Shown: positions 44,993 to 56,999 of the stretch, piece after piece | How the letters are laid out: each line of letters starts with the position of its first letter | Numbering within the stretch: position 1 is the first letter of the stretch | Notes under the pieces: generated by a model | What the model saw: only the letters and a program-made list of their open reading frames with translations | The model's database searches: none | What the model was told of the DNA's origin: nothing | NCBI RefSeq assembly: GCF_033568475.1 | Contig: NC_133122.1 | Location: 156,171,361 to 156,235,360, forward strand | Reading direction: 5' to 3' | Length of the DNA stretch: 64,000 bases | DNA from: Henckelia pumila | Taxonomy: Eukaryota > Streptophyta > Magnoliopsida > Lamiales > Gesneriaceae | Made by a program: the position numbers and the translations under genes

Positions 44993-45641
44993 ACACTATC
45001 ACAAAGGTACGTATTTTTATCTACTTTGTTCTTGAAGTTGTTGTGGATTGAGAATGTTAAGGAGTGGAATGCATTGGATAATGGTTTGAAAAATGTGTTC
45101 GAGTTATGTTTGCATGACACTCATGAAATTTTTTTGTAAGAAAGAACTTCTTTGAGGATAAGGTCTTTGTTTCATATTCTTCTTTGAATGAGTTATTTGT
45201 AGGGGGGATATGTAGTATAAAGTTGATTTGTTGTTTGGGCGATTATAGAGCAATGAATAAATGACATGAATATTTGTTGTGATTTCATATGAAGAGATAT
45301 GTTAAGAGGAGTTGTGAGTGGCAAATTTCAAGTGCATTGTTTCTTATTCCTAGAAAGCAATGGTTGTACTTAACTATGCACATTGTGTTGGTGTTAACTA
45401 GGTCTAAGAAGGGGAGGAATTTAGTCTTTGTCTTGCTAAATGAAATATTAGTCATGTTTTTGCATAATGATGTTGATGTGTTTAATTTGTGCATGAGAAA
45501 TTTTGTGAGTTTTGATATTGTTTTGAGTGAGCAAAGTACATTATTGCTTGTGGGAAATAATTTTCAAGTTTTTAATTCATGCATGGTTTTTGTAGACAAT
45601 GAGCAAGATTTGAGGACAAATCTTTTTGAAGAAGGGGAATC
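44993..45641 (+). pseudogene. Integrase remnant of the inner Ty3 element
   Basis: From 45289 the translation gives MKRYVKRSCEWQISSALFLI, VLVLTRSKKGRNLVFVLLNE (compare the conserved integrase 'R-x-K-K-G-R-D-S-I-F-V-V-V'), then NNFQVFNSCMVFVDNEQDLR with TNLFEEGE. This last is the C-terminal 'DLRTNPF' tail of this lineage. The DDE core is mostly missing. The frame ends in the polypurine tract GAAGAAGGGGAATC (45628-45641). Confidence 0.7.
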
Positions 45642-46605
45642 TAATATGAATCTAGGAGGTTCTCGAAGTTTCATATTGTTTTCAAAAGTGTCTCTTAATT
45701 TTCCATCAAGAATTGAAGGGTTTGGAATTCATGAGAATCAAGTTGGAGAGCATGGGAGCCAAGTTGGAATGCATGGAGCTTGAGTTGGAGGACTGAAATT
45801 ATTTGGAAACTGTAGAGACATACAAATCAAATCTCCACCGTCAAAAATGTAGTTTAGGATGTTATGAAGCTACAGTTAAAATTTCAGGTTGATCCAACGG
45901 CTAGAACTTGATTTATGATTTTTGCAAAGAAATACGTTCAGTTTCGAACCAACTTTCGAACAGGCACGGACCTAGGCACGGGATCCGTGCACCTGAAGCT
46001 CGTCATCGTCAATTTTAAGCTCGAATCATCATGGGCACACAGACCTATGTCCGGTCCCTTATCCAAGGTCCGTGCATACACACAATGCGGCGTGTTTGGG
46101 CATGTTTCGGCGAATTTGTGATATTTTTGATATTATTCCTATTTTTTGAGTTTTTTAAGCCTATTAGGAAACTTTTGGTGATATCTTTTGATATATTTTG
46201 CATTATTTTGCGTTATCTTTTATTATTTTATAGTTGTATTATAAATACAACATATACATTCATTATTGAATAACATAGTTCATATTATTGATTTTTATCA
46301 GTGTAAAATTCTCTCTAGAATTTTATTGAAGCTTTTGATTTGTCAAAGTTTAATTACTTTGTGGCGTCTGTCAATTGATTATCTTCGTGGATTGTCAGAA
46401 ACAAGTTTTCTGAAGGTTTTGTTGTGATTAATTGTTTATCCTCGTGATTATCTGTTGCTAGTTTCGTTGTAAGCAAGAGGTGGATATCCGAAAACTTACT
46501 TGTTTAAAAGATCAGGATAAAATTAAAGAATATTTTTGCTATTGGATTGAGGGTACGATTTTAATGTAGTCGTATTTGCTTTTCATGCATCCACGATTCG
46601 CATCA
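45642..46605 (+). repeat. 3' LTR of the inner Ty3 element
   Basis: 964 bp. Conserved block 45831-45920, then GCACGGA...TCCGTGC inverted repeats (45964-45990). Ends CGCATCA and is followed directly by the second 58-bp repeat. Confidence 0.92.
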
Positions 46606-46663
46606 TTTGAATTGTAGACGCTTCAAATCTGAACAATTTACAATAAGAACTTCATATCAAAAT
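46606..46663. repeat. 58-bp direct repeat flanking a Ty3 element, right copy
   Basis: Same as 33369-33426 with one difference (TTTACAA for TCTACAA). After it the Tekay LTR continues normally. Confidence 0.92.
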
Positions 46664-47572
46664 TCTATTCAAGTTCAACTAAATCTTCATTCAATCTTCA
46701 TGACAAAAAACTTTAAACCTTGTTCCAATTCTATCCCGGTTAGAAGGCTGAAATCTCGAGTTTGATCAACCTCTTATCAACTATGATAACACAGCAAATA
46801 TATCTAGGAGCATTAGCAATAACTCAGATATATCATAGTTCAACCAATCTCAATTCAAACACTATCAAATTCTTGAACCAACGGCGTAACGGTACAAAAA
46901 CGGCAACCGTAACTCATTTTCAACAACTCTAACATGTCAATACAACTCATACAACACACATAACAACATATATCATCACTAACCCAGCATATCAGAAGAT
47001 GTAAATCTCGAACACAAGCTGGAAAATCATAATAACTTTATACGTTGTCTGTTTTATCCAGTTTCGATATAACAATATATATCAATTCAAGAACACATAT
47101 TCATTCTTGAATTATGATTTTCCCCCCAACATAATTTCGAAACCAACTAAAACATATCAATACTTACATCAAATCTAATATCTTCTTGCAAGGATCGCAG
47201 AACTATGCCTGGAATTAAATTCGAAAGGCCGGATCTTGAACTATGAAAGTTTGAAAATGAAATTGAACTTGAATTCTGAATTTTGGAAGATACCCACGTT
47301 TCTTGGCTGAAGAACCTGATTAGGAACATCAATATACACGTATATAAGCTTATAATGCCATGTGTCCCACTCAAATTCAAGAAATTGCAATTTGGCCCCC
47401 GAAATCTTCATTATTTGCAATTCAGTCCTCGACCCTCTTTTTAATTCAATTTAAATCCTAAATAATTCAAGAATATTAGAATTTAAATCTAAACTCCAAA
47501 ATTCTCAAATTAAATATTTTTGGATTAAAATTAAATAATCTCGAATTAAATCAAATAATCCCGGGCCTTAAA

Positions 47573-47590
47573 ATTCTCCCCCTCTAAGAT
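47573..47590 (-). promoter_or_regulatory. Polypurine tract of the Tekay-like element
   Basis: Minus-strand TTAGAGGGGGAGAAT abuts the 3' LTR and confirms minus orientation. Confidence 0.88.
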
Positions 47591-47639
47591 ATAATTTCGT
47601 ACTCGAAATTGCTTGCAATTTGTATACACATAAGATAAT

Positions 47640-48554
47640 GAAATAATAGAAAACTGAATAAGAACTCACATTAATGAAATAACTCTGGAAATCTCTGTTT
47701 CATATCATCTTCAGTCTCCCATGTAGCTACTTCAATTCCATGTCAACTCCACTTTACTTTGACTAACTGAATCATCTTGTTTTTTAGTTGTTTTTCTTTA
47801 TGATCAAGAATCTGAATAGGCTGTTCAAAATAACTCAGTGTCTCGTCAAGTTCTGCTTCATTAGGTTGAAGAATATGCGATATATCAAGCTGATACTTTC
47901 GAAGCATAGAAACATGAAATACATCATGAATTCCAGTTAGAGAAGGAGGCAATGCAAGTCGATAAGCAAGATCGCCTATCTTCTCCAAAATCTCATACAT
48001 ACCAATAAATCTGGGAGACAATTTTCCTCTCCTGCCAAATCTCATAGTACCTCTGAATGGAGAAATCTTCAATAACACTCTGTCTTCCTGCTCAAAACAT
48101 AACGGTCTACGTCTAACATTCGCATATCTGGCTTGTCTATGCTGAGCTGTTTCATTCTCTGCTGAATAAACTTCACTTTCTCAGTCATCTCTCTAATCAT
48201 ATCTGGCCCAAGTTCAGGTGCCTCTAAAACATCATCCCAATACAGAGAAGATCTGCACTTCTTCCCATAAAACGCTTCAAATGGAGCCATCTCAATACTC
48301 ATCTGATAGCTGTTATTATATGAGAATTCCACGAGTGGTAGAGAATCTTGCCAAGCTGTGTTAAAATCTAACACCACCGCTCTAAGCATATCCTCAAGTG
48401 TCTGAATAGTTCGCTCTGACTGTCCGTCAGTATGGAGATGATATGCAGTACTCAAGTGCAAAAGAGTACCTAGAGCTTGCTGCAGGCTATGCCAAAAGTA
48501 AGATGTGAATCGAGGATCTCGATCAGATACGATAGACTTTGGCACTCCATGCAA
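47640..48554 (-). pseudogene. Integrase core, C-terminus and chromodomain-like tail (Tekay-like element)
   Basis: 48554-48069 carries [20 protein letters not shown] (second catalytic Asp), [20 protein letters not shown] (catalytic Glu) and [20 protein letters not shown]. After a frameshift 48078-47743 gives KLSPRFIGMYEILEKIGDLA, FHVSMLRKYQLD and YFEQPIQILDHKEKQL, then KVKW. One stop later the same frame reads HGIEVATWETEDDM, the chromodomain end typical of Tekay/Del chromoviruses. In active elements this tail targets integration to heterochromatin. Confidence 0.88.
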
Positions 48555-48563
48555 TCAGACCAC

Positions 48564-49360
48564 TTATCTAACATAGATCTCTGCCATCTGGTCATGTCTG
48601 TATATCATATTGTATGGAATAAAACATGCTAACTTCGTCAATCTATCAATAATCACCCAAATGGCCACAACCTTGGGATGAACGTGGTAGCTTCGTAATG
48701 AAATCCATAGAAATATGATCTTACTTCCATTCAGGAACAGATAAGCTATGCAATAAACCACCTGGTTTCTTCCTTTCGGCCTTCACTTGTTGACAATTCA
48801 GACAACGAGATACAAATGTTGTGACATCAGACTTCATCTGTTTCCACCAATACTGATTTTTCAAATCATTGTACATCTTTCAACTACCAGGATGAACACT
48901 GAATTTACTGCTATGTGCTTCTTTCAATATCTCCTGTCTCAAATCAGAAACATCTGGAACAAAAATTCTGTTATTAAAATATAAAAAATCATCATCCCTA
49001 ACCTGATATTCAGATTGATGCCCTGATCTGACCATCTCGACAGACCTTTGAATACTCTGATCATCTTTTTGTGCTTCTTTGATTCGAATTAACAGCTCTG
49101 GTTCAGCTCAAATAGCACAAACTCTCATCGGCCGTATATCTGTCCCAAATCTCCATCCAGAAATACAACAATCTTTTGTCAAGTTAGACACACCTATAGT
49201 AGATAAGGATAGTGCACATATCTTCCTACTTAGGGCATCTGCAGTGGCATTCGATTTTCCTGGATAATATTTGATTTTGCAATCAAAATCTTTCAATAAG
49301 TCTAGCCATCTTCGTTGCCTCATGTTCAGTTCAGACTGCGAAAACATATATTTCAAGCTT
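48564..49360 (-). pseudogene. RNase H end and integrase N-terminal region (Tekay-like element)
   Basis: 49356-49108 gives [20 protein letters not shown] with [16 protein letters not shown] (end of RNase H). Then, across stops, come an HHCC integrase finger region with CLNCQQVKAE and PGGLLHSL and the first catalytic Asp in SMDFITKLP. WVIIDRLTKLACFIPYN follows at about 48690-48600. Multiple stops. Confidence 0.82.
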
Positions 49361-49682
49361 TTATGATCAGAATAAATCTCAAACTTCTCACCGTAAAGAT
49401 AATGTCACCATATCTTCAATGCAAACAAAATGGCGGCCAATTCAAGATCATGGATTGGATATCGAATCCCATGTGTTTTCAGATATCTCGATGCATAAGC
49501 AATAACATGTCATCGCTGTATAAGCACACATCCTAGTCCCCTGTGAGAAGCATCACAATAAACAGTGAAATCACCAGTACCTGAAGGAATCGTCAAGACT
49601 GGTGCAATCGTCAACTTCTTCTTTAGCTCAAGAAAACTTGCCTCACAAGCTTCAGTCCAAATATACGGTGCATTCTTCTGTG

Positions 49683-50942
49683 TCAGTTGCGTAATAGGCT
49701 TCGCAATGCTAGAAAAATCTCTGATAAATCTGCGATATCTTCGACCTTGTTCGAATCAACAAAAATCCCATCTTTCGAAATAATATGCCCAAGAAAACCA
49801 ACTTTATTCAACCAAAATTCACATTTTGATAACTTGGCATATAACTTCTCCGCTCTCAAAGTCGGTAACACAGTTTTAAGATGTTCTGCATGATCACACA
49901 GATTCTTTGAATATATCAGAATATCATCAATGAAGATAATCACAAAATCATCAAGATATCTCTGGAATACTCGATTTATCAAACCCATAAACACTGCTGG
50001 TGCATTGGTCAGTTCGGACGGCATAACAATGAACTCAAAATGACCATACCTTGTTGTGAATGCAGTCTTGGGTATATATTCATCTCTGAATCTCAGCTGA
50101 TGGTATCCAGATCTCATATCGATCTTGGAATAAACTGAGAAACCCTGCAACTGATCAAACAAATCATCTATTCTAGGCAAAGGATAATGATTCTTTACCG
50201 TTGCTTTGTTCAATTGTCGGTAGTCAATGAAAAGTCACATAGATCCATCTTTCTTGCGTATAAACATAACCGGAGCGCCCCAAGGTAAAACGCTTGGTCT
50301 AATGTACCCCTTAGTCAGAAGATCTTCTAGCTCTTCTTTCAGTTCTTTCAACTCAACTGGTGCCATTATGTAAGGAGTTTTAGAAATAGCTTGTGTACCT
50401 AGCATCAGTTCGATACTGAAGTCTATCTCTCGCAATGGAGGTAATCCTGGAATCTCATCAGGAAAGACATCAGCAAACTCACTAACTACTAGCAAATCAG
50501 TTAGTTTCGGGCTAGTTTTCAATACATCTACGACATACAAAAGGAATCCCTCTGCTCTTTTTTGCAATAAACGGGTCATAGATAAAACAAATATCAAAGG
50601 AATTTGAGATCTCGAACCTTTACCGTAGAACTTCCACTCATCTGTCATCTCAGGTTTGAATCGTACAACTTTCAAAAAACAATCGACTATCGCCTTGTAC
50701 TTGGTTAGAATATCAATACCGATAATGCAGTCGAAATCTGACAAACCCAGTACAATACAGTCTATCTCAATCATATTACCTTCATACTTTAGTATACAAT
50801 TCTTAACTGATTTCACAGATACGATACCAGTCCCCAAAGGTGAAGAGACAGAGACTACAGTAGACAATGTCTCAACAGACAATGCATGTAATAAAGCAAA
50901 TTTCTCAGAGATAAATGTATGCGATGCACCTATATTTATCAA
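49683..50942 (-). pseudogene. Protease and reverse transcriptase (Tekay-like element)
   Basis: 50942-50235 begins INIGASHTFISEKFALLHAL, where the protease active site D-T-G-A has become N-I-G-A. It continues through SDFDCIIGIDILTKY to ADVFPDEIPGLPPLREIDF and PWGAPVMFIRKKDGSM, then a stop. RT resumes at 50213-49683 with [49 protein letters not shown] and an intact [13 protein letters not shown] (catalytic Asp-Asp), up to [14 protein letters not shown] is the best-preserved enzyme of this element, but the frame ends early and the protease is dead. Confidence 0.92.
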
Positions 50943-51104
50943 AACATAAGCAGGATAACCAAAAAAAGAGCAGTTATCTGCTATAACGTCATCAGGTGCT
51001 GCCTATGCTTGCTCCTCTGTCAATGCAAACACTCGAGCCTATTGTCTCGGCGGTTTGTTCACAGTCTGGCTTCCTCCTGGTCTAGCCTATGGTTGCAGCT
51101 GAAA

Positions 51105-51800
51105 TTAGTGTACTGCAGAGGATTTCCTATCAGACTGAGGTGCTGGTCGAGATGAACTTCCACCTGGTGCTCTCTCAGGACTACTTCCTACCTCGAATCT
51201 AGGTGGTGGTTGAGAAGCTTGTGGCTGATCCTGGGGTTGTCTAGCTGGCTGTGGTACAAACGGTGCTCTTCGTTGCCTGATCAAACCAGCTTCCGCCCTT
51301 TTTGCTCTGTTCAGTGCTTCTGCAAAGTTGTTGGGTCTTCCCGCATTTACCAATGTAAAAACATCCGGATTCAACCCATTGATAAATTGATCTGCCTGAG
51401 CTTCATCATTTTCGGCTATGTGCGGAGCAAACTTCAATAGACTAGTAAACTTGGCTACATATTCCTCGATATTCAGTTGTCCCTGCTGCAAACTAGCAAA
51501 TTCCGCTCATTTGTCTTTTCTGTAGAAGACTGTAAAGAACCGTTGATAAAAAGCAGTTTTAAACACAGACCAGGTGATAACCGTACCTCGATTCTCCAAT
51601 GCTTTCTTTGTTGCTATCCACCAACTTATTGCAACTTCATGAAGTTGATGTACAACAAGTCTGACTCGACAATCATCTGAATAATCGAGGAATTCGAACA
51701 ACTGATCAATATCTTCTAGCCAACTCTCACATTTCACTGAACTCTCAGTTCCCTTCAGTGTTGGCGGTTTAAACGACTAAAATCTCTTTAACAAAGTTTC
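51105..51800 (-). pseudogene. gag (Tekay-like element)
   Basis: Read from 51790: FKPPTLKGTESSVKCESWLE, VVHQLHEVAISWW, FKTAFYQRFFTVFYRKDK, a stop, then 51491-51105 with GQLNIEEYVAKFTSLLKFAP, DQFINGLNPDVFTLVNAGRP and NFAEALNRAKRAEAGLIRQR, and a Pro/Gln-rich tail. The Gag core is clear. No CCHC knuckle is visible between the tail and the protease. The upstream leader is cut by the solo LTR at 51931. Confidence 0.88.
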
Positions 51801-51930
51801 CATCGGTGTTGCAGTCGCACTCATCGGATCAGCAAATGAACTACCCTGAGCATTCAGAGGTTCTGCCACTGTCTATGGTACTGGTACTGGTTCTGCCGGA
51901 GGAATAGCAACTTTCTGTCTAGTGACTGGT

Positions 51931-54712
51931 TGTAAGGCCCGAAAATATTAAGTTCTTAATGACGGGATTTAAGATTTAAATTTCGAATAAAAGTGAAAAG
52001 ATGAATTTAAGAATTTATAGAAATTAGAGATTTCAATTTTGGGTCAGAAATATTTAATTTGAGGATTTTTCGGATTTTAAGATTTTAATATCCGGAATTC
52101 TTAAATTAAAAGATTAAAAATATTTGAATTGATATTTATGAAATTTAAGATGTGAATTCCAAGATGATAAATATCAAAGATTGAATTTGAGGATGAAATC
52201 CGAGTAAGGACCCATTTGCAAATATTGAATAGTTCAAGGACTAAAATGCGATAAGGTCCGAAATAATTTAATTTTAATCCAAGAATATTTAATTTGAGAA
52301 TATTTAGAGTTTAGAATTAAATTCTATTATTCTTAAATTATTTAGGATTGAAATTGAATTAAAAGATTGACCGATGACCAAATTGCAATTATTGAAGAAT
52401 TCAGGGACTAAACTGCAAATAGGTCAATATATATCTTATTCCACCTTTGTTTCAGAAGAATTCACGTGAATCATCAGGGGAGAAAATCAGAAAACCTTTC
52501 CAAGACAATTTTTGTCCCTTCAAGTCCCGATTAAAATCAATCCGCCCGGTAGAATTTCTGATTAAGCATATATTCGCGATCACAGCTCCGAGTGCTACGT
52601 TTTGGCGTAAGTTTTATGAAGTTCTACCATGTTTGAATTTTAAGTTGTTGTTAGAATTATGATTTGATTGTATAAACGTGTTCTAGTATATACGACGATA
52701 GCATATCTAAGACGGATCGTGAAAAGATCGTCGTTTGAACATGTTTCCGATTTTTGTAAGAATTTTCAGAAATATGAATTTTTAAGGCTTCCATTTTCGA
52801 GATATAGCTGCTGAATTGTTGATGTTAATATGTTAAGGTGGTGATGACATTGATGTTTAAGCTTTTGGAATGACCGAAATCGTACCGTTACGCCGCCGGT
52901 TCAAGATTTTGAATTGTTATGCATTCTAAATGTCTAGAGCTCATCTTCAAGTTTCTTGTGAATGAATTGAATATGAGATTATGTTTAGAATGAAGATATA
53001 ATGATATTTGAATCGAAAGATTTATCGAACTCGAATAGTTGCGACGTCGGTTTGAATTCCGATTGTATTAGCAAGATTTGAACTGAATAAGCTTTAAAGA
53101 ACTATCGATTCAGATTGGATATTGATGTTTAGCTATGTTATAAACCATTTCAGATTTGAAGTGAAGATTATCGAAGTTGAATCGACAAGTTTGAGTTCGA
53201 ATGACTTGAAGTGTTTGAAGTTGAATCAAAAATACTTTCAAGTAGCACTGATGGAAATGAGCAGATTTTGATTACCGATTTGGCTAGCATTGAGATGATC
53301 AGCATTGGCAACAGATTCAAGAGATTTGAATAGCGATGAAAGGTATGAATCGACATTATTCCTGCCAGGTAGAACAACTCGAGAACATGGTGGTTTTCGA
53401 GTTATCCTGAAATCACATACTTAGTTGTTTCAGTGCTCTTATGTGATTTATATGAGTATTGATGCTTTGTTTGATTATGTGATTATATGTTCAAGATATT
53501 TTACAGTCTTTAATGCATACAGCTTATGTTGCATTCATCTTGAACTCCAGCCTGTAAAGCATAAGGGCAGATTAGCCTAGAGTGCGAAATGACGTTTGGA
53601 GAATTATAGTTGAGTGGCATGGATTGCAGCCTTTGCTTTCAGAGCCAGAAGACTCTCTATAATTGCACCAAAGTCAGAGGATTAAAATACTTGATGCCGC
53701 CTCGATTGGGAGTGTCGGCGGTTTGATAGTTATTTTATTTCTCGGGATCCCAAAGAACTAAGCTTTATTGATATCAGATTTGATAGCCTATTCCTTGGCA
53801 CATGCATTGCATTTATGCATTAACCTAGAGATTGCTATGGTTTAGATTATGCAGATATAAATGCTAGAATGTTCTGATACGCTATTCTAGATATGAATAT
53901 GTGCTATTGTTTTAGATGAATCATTATGCGTTAAGAGTTTAAGAGTCGATGATGATTCTATGATCTACATGTTATTACATGTTTTATGGTTTTAGAGTTT
54001 TATATCATATAGATTTCATATGCTTTCATGATGTATATGTATGTCTTTCGTACTGAGATTTATTCTCACCGGAGTTATCCGGCTGTTGCTTTGTTTGTAT
54101 GTGTGCATTGCATCAGGTTGGGGGAATGAGTGAGTCAGATGTGACTTGGATAGCACGAAATTGAAAGATTAGAAGTGGAGATTCGGGTTTTAAGCAGCTG
54201 ATATGTATTGTATACAAACATATTAGAAGACAAGGAATCTTGTACATGTTGATGTGAATCCTAGTTTATATTCAAGAATGGATGTATTTGAATATTAGGA
54301 TTTATTTGTCAATGCATGTATATTATTTGGTAGCTTATCAAAGAGTATATTTATGCATGTTCCATGGTTGACAATAAGAGTGTTTCCTGCAGTTTTTCTG
54401 GAAATACAGCTCGCTCGATCGGTAGGATTTCACCGATCGAGCGAGGCCTTTATGTTGCTCAACAGAAGGTTGAAATTTTGGGCTCGCTCGATCGGTAAAG
54501 TTTCACCGATCGAGCGAGGCCAAAATTGTTGCAGGCCGAGAGCTTTTACTTTTAGCTCGCTCGATCGGCTAGGTTTGCCCGATCGAGCGAGGGACCTTCT
54601 TTAAAAAAAAAAATTGTGTTTGCTCTTGGTTTGAATATTCTTTTATTGTTCGATTAATTGTTTATTAATCGTTAATTGCCCTAAGATGATATTAGCAACC
54701 CGGGTCCCCACA
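51931..54712 (+). mobile_element. Solo LTR inserted in the Tekay-like gag region
   Basis: 2782 bp, TGTAAGGCCCG...GTCCCCACA, TSD CTGGT on both sides (51926-51930, 54713-54717). Terminal sequence and internal blocks such as GATTGAAATTGAATTAAAA near 52345 resemble the LTR of the host element, so both belong to related families. Three large hairpins lie near its 3' end. Confidence 0.93.
54410..54591. repeat. Three-hairpin array near the 3' end of the solo LTR
   Basis: Inverted repeats 54410-54423/54432-54445 (arms CTCGCTCGATCGGT), 54483-54496/54505-54518 (same arms) and 54556-54568/54579-54591 (CTCGCTCGATCGG). Loops are 8-10 nt. The array ends about 120 bp before the LTR end. Confidence 0.92.
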
Positions 54713-55006
54713 CTGGTGCTTGTCGAGGAGGCATATCTGATATTCAAATAGATTAGTGCACAATACAACAATATATCAGATTCAACCATTCTGTTTCAGT
54801 CCCCCCTCTGATTGGCATAATCAAGCAGTCTCAGGAGATCGAGTTCTGATCAATAGTCAAGTCTGATATAGTTTCCAAATAAACATACTTGCATCAAAGA
54901 TAATCATATAGTCAAATGAGAAACTCAATTTCATGCGAGAAAAATAAATCAATCAGACTCGATCTACCCCACTCATCTATTCTAGTTCAGTCCAAGAACT
55001 AACTTC

Positions 55007-55018
55007 GCTCTGATACCA
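55007..55018 (-). promoter_or_regulatory. Primer binding site of the Tekay-like element
   Basis: Minus-strand TGGTATCAGAGC, 5 nt from the 5' LTR. Confidence 0.93.
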
Positions 55019-55023
55019 CATGT

Positions 55024-56994
55024 TGTGGGGACCTCGGGTGCTAATCTCATCTTATGGGGCAATTAAGATTAAAACATAGTGGTTTAAAGATCATCAAACC
55101 AAGAAATGGAATTTGTTTTATAAGGTGGCTCGCTCGAGCGAGCTAATGGTGCACTCGAGCGAGCACCTCTCGGTTTCAGCCCACCTTGGCTCGCTCGAGC
55201 GAGCCCGAGTGGCGTTCGAGCGAGCTGAGTTCTATCTGAACGCCCGAAATTCTGCTTTTTCTGTCAAAATAAGGATTTCCAATGGACTTGTGAATGCACA
55301 ACTCAAATTTGCATAAGAACATCACCAAAACATGTTATACTAACAAAGAATAGTTTGGACAAGCAACTCAACATGTTTTAACAACTACAACTTCACAAGT
55401 CTATATCCAATATCCAACCACTAAGTTTAAACACTTCTTAACAAAATATACATATGATAAACTTAGTGCCAAACACAACACTTGACAGCAACTCAACATC
55501 TAAACCCGAGTCTCCATATGCTAAATCTCTCTCTCTCTCGCTACCCATGACGTCTTTGACTATCTCCTGTCCCATCTGTTGTCATGCACACATACAAAAA
55601 AAGAAAACAGCCGGATAAATCCGATGAAAATATAATTCTCAGTATAATTGACATAAACGTGCATTAACGATAACATCTCAATTCAAGTTATAACGTAACT
55701 AAAACACATATTTAGTAAAGTAAATTGATCCTCGACATTTCGTATATGATCTCGGTCTCAAGATTCGTTTATTCGTTTTCGATCTTGGAATCAAGATTCA
55801 TAACCGATCACGATCTGTATATATCCAAACTTCGTAGATCATAACCGACTCAACATCAAAGGTAAGCAATATAATATAAAGATCCATTTACCTGAGATGG
55901 ATTTCAATTCAAATTCAATCAATAACATATATTTAAACAAGTATGTGATTTTTAGGCAACTCAAGACTCCTCGATCTCGATTTTCAAATCCCTACTATTG
56001 ATGTCATCTTATACCTTTCGTTTCGTTTGAATTGTAGACGCTTCAAATCTGAACAATCTACAATAAGAACTTCATATCAAAATTCTATTCAAGTTCAACT
56101 AAATCTTCATTCAATCTTCATGACAAAACAACTTCAAACCTTGTTCCAATTCTATCTCGGTTCGAAGGCTAAAATCTCGAGTTCGATCAACCTCTTATCA
56201 ACTCTGAAATCACAGCAAACATATCTAGGAACATTAGAAAGAACTCACATATATCACATCTCAACCAATCTCAATTCAAACGCCATCAAATTCTTGAACC
56301 GACGGCATAACGGTACAAAAACGACAACCGTAACTCATTTTCAACAACTCTAACATGTCAATACAACTCATACAACACATAACCGCATATATCATCACTA
56401 ACCCAGCATATCAAAATATTTAAAACTCGAACACAAGCTGAAAAATCACAATAACTTCATACGTTGTCCGTTCTTCGATCTGGTTTGGATATAACAATAT
56501 ATATCAATTCAAGAACACATATTCATGCTTGAATTCTGATTTTCTCCCCAACATAATTTCGAAACCAACTAAAACATATCAATACTTACATCAAATCGAA
56601 GCTCTTCTTGCAAGGATCGCAGAATTATGCCCGAAATTAAATTCGGATGACCGAATCTTGAACTATGAAAGTTTGAAAATGAAATTGAACTTGAATTCTG
56701 AATTTTGGAAGATACTCACGTATCTTGGCTGAAGAATCTGATTAGGAACATCAATATACACGTATATAAACATATCATGCCATGTGTCCCACTCAAATTC
56801 AAGAAATTGCAATTTGGCCTCCGAAATCTTCATTATTTGCAATTCAGTCCTCGACTCCCATTTTAATTCAATTTCAATTCTAAATAATTTAAAAATATTA
56901 GAATTTAAATCTAAAATCCAAAATTATCAAATTAAATATTTTCGAATTGAAATTAAATAATCTCGTATTAAATCAAATAATCTTGAGCCTTACA
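55024..56994 (-). repeat. 5' LTR of the Tekay-like element
   Basis: 1971 bp, uninterrupted. Hairpin array at 55127-55231. It contains the single-copy version (56028-56085) of the 58-bp segment that is duplicated in the other LTR. Confidence 0.93.
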
Positions 56995-56999
56995 AATAC

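Larger units (their letters stand above)
33427..46605 (+). mobile_element. Ty3 retrotransposon inserted in the Tekay-like 3' LTR
   Basis: LTRs 33427-34406 (980 bp) and 45642-46605 (964 bp) have termini TGATATGAATC...CATCA (TAATATG in the second). A tRNA-iMet primer site lies at 34409-34420 and a purine tract GAAGAAGGGGAATC precedes the 3' LTR. Gag, RT and integrase remnants read on the plus strand. It is flanked by a 58-bp direct repeat instead of 5 bp. A CACTA element (36261-42125) and a solo LTR (42778-44987) are inserted within it. Confidence 0.93.
32378..47572 (-). repeat. 3' LTR of the Tekay-like element, split by a Ty3 element
   Basis: The LTR is present as 32378-33426 and 46606-47572 (the first 58 bp of the second part repeat the last 58 bp of the first). 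Joined length is about 1958 bp, against 1971 bp for the intact copy at 55024-56994. It includes hairpins at 32478-32581. Confidence 0.92.
32378..56994 (-). mobile_element. Tekay/Del-like Ty3 chromovirus inserted in the LINE
   Basis: On the plus strand the outer ends are TGTGGGAACC at 32378 and GAGCCTTACA at 56994. The TSD is AATAC exactly (32373-32377 and 56995-56999). Both LTRs, the primer site (55007-55018, minus) and the polypurine tract (minus, 47573-47590) agree on minus orientation. Gag, protease, RT, RNase H, integrase and a chromodomain-like tail are recognisable on the minus strand, all damaged. Its 3' LTR hosts a plus-strand Ty3 element and its gag leader a solo LTR. Confidence 0.95.

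Noticed and set aside
54410-54591. GC hairpins considered as transcription terminators
   Set aside because: Plant polymerase II does not use such terminators, and they are confined to retrotransposons; reported as a structural finding instead.
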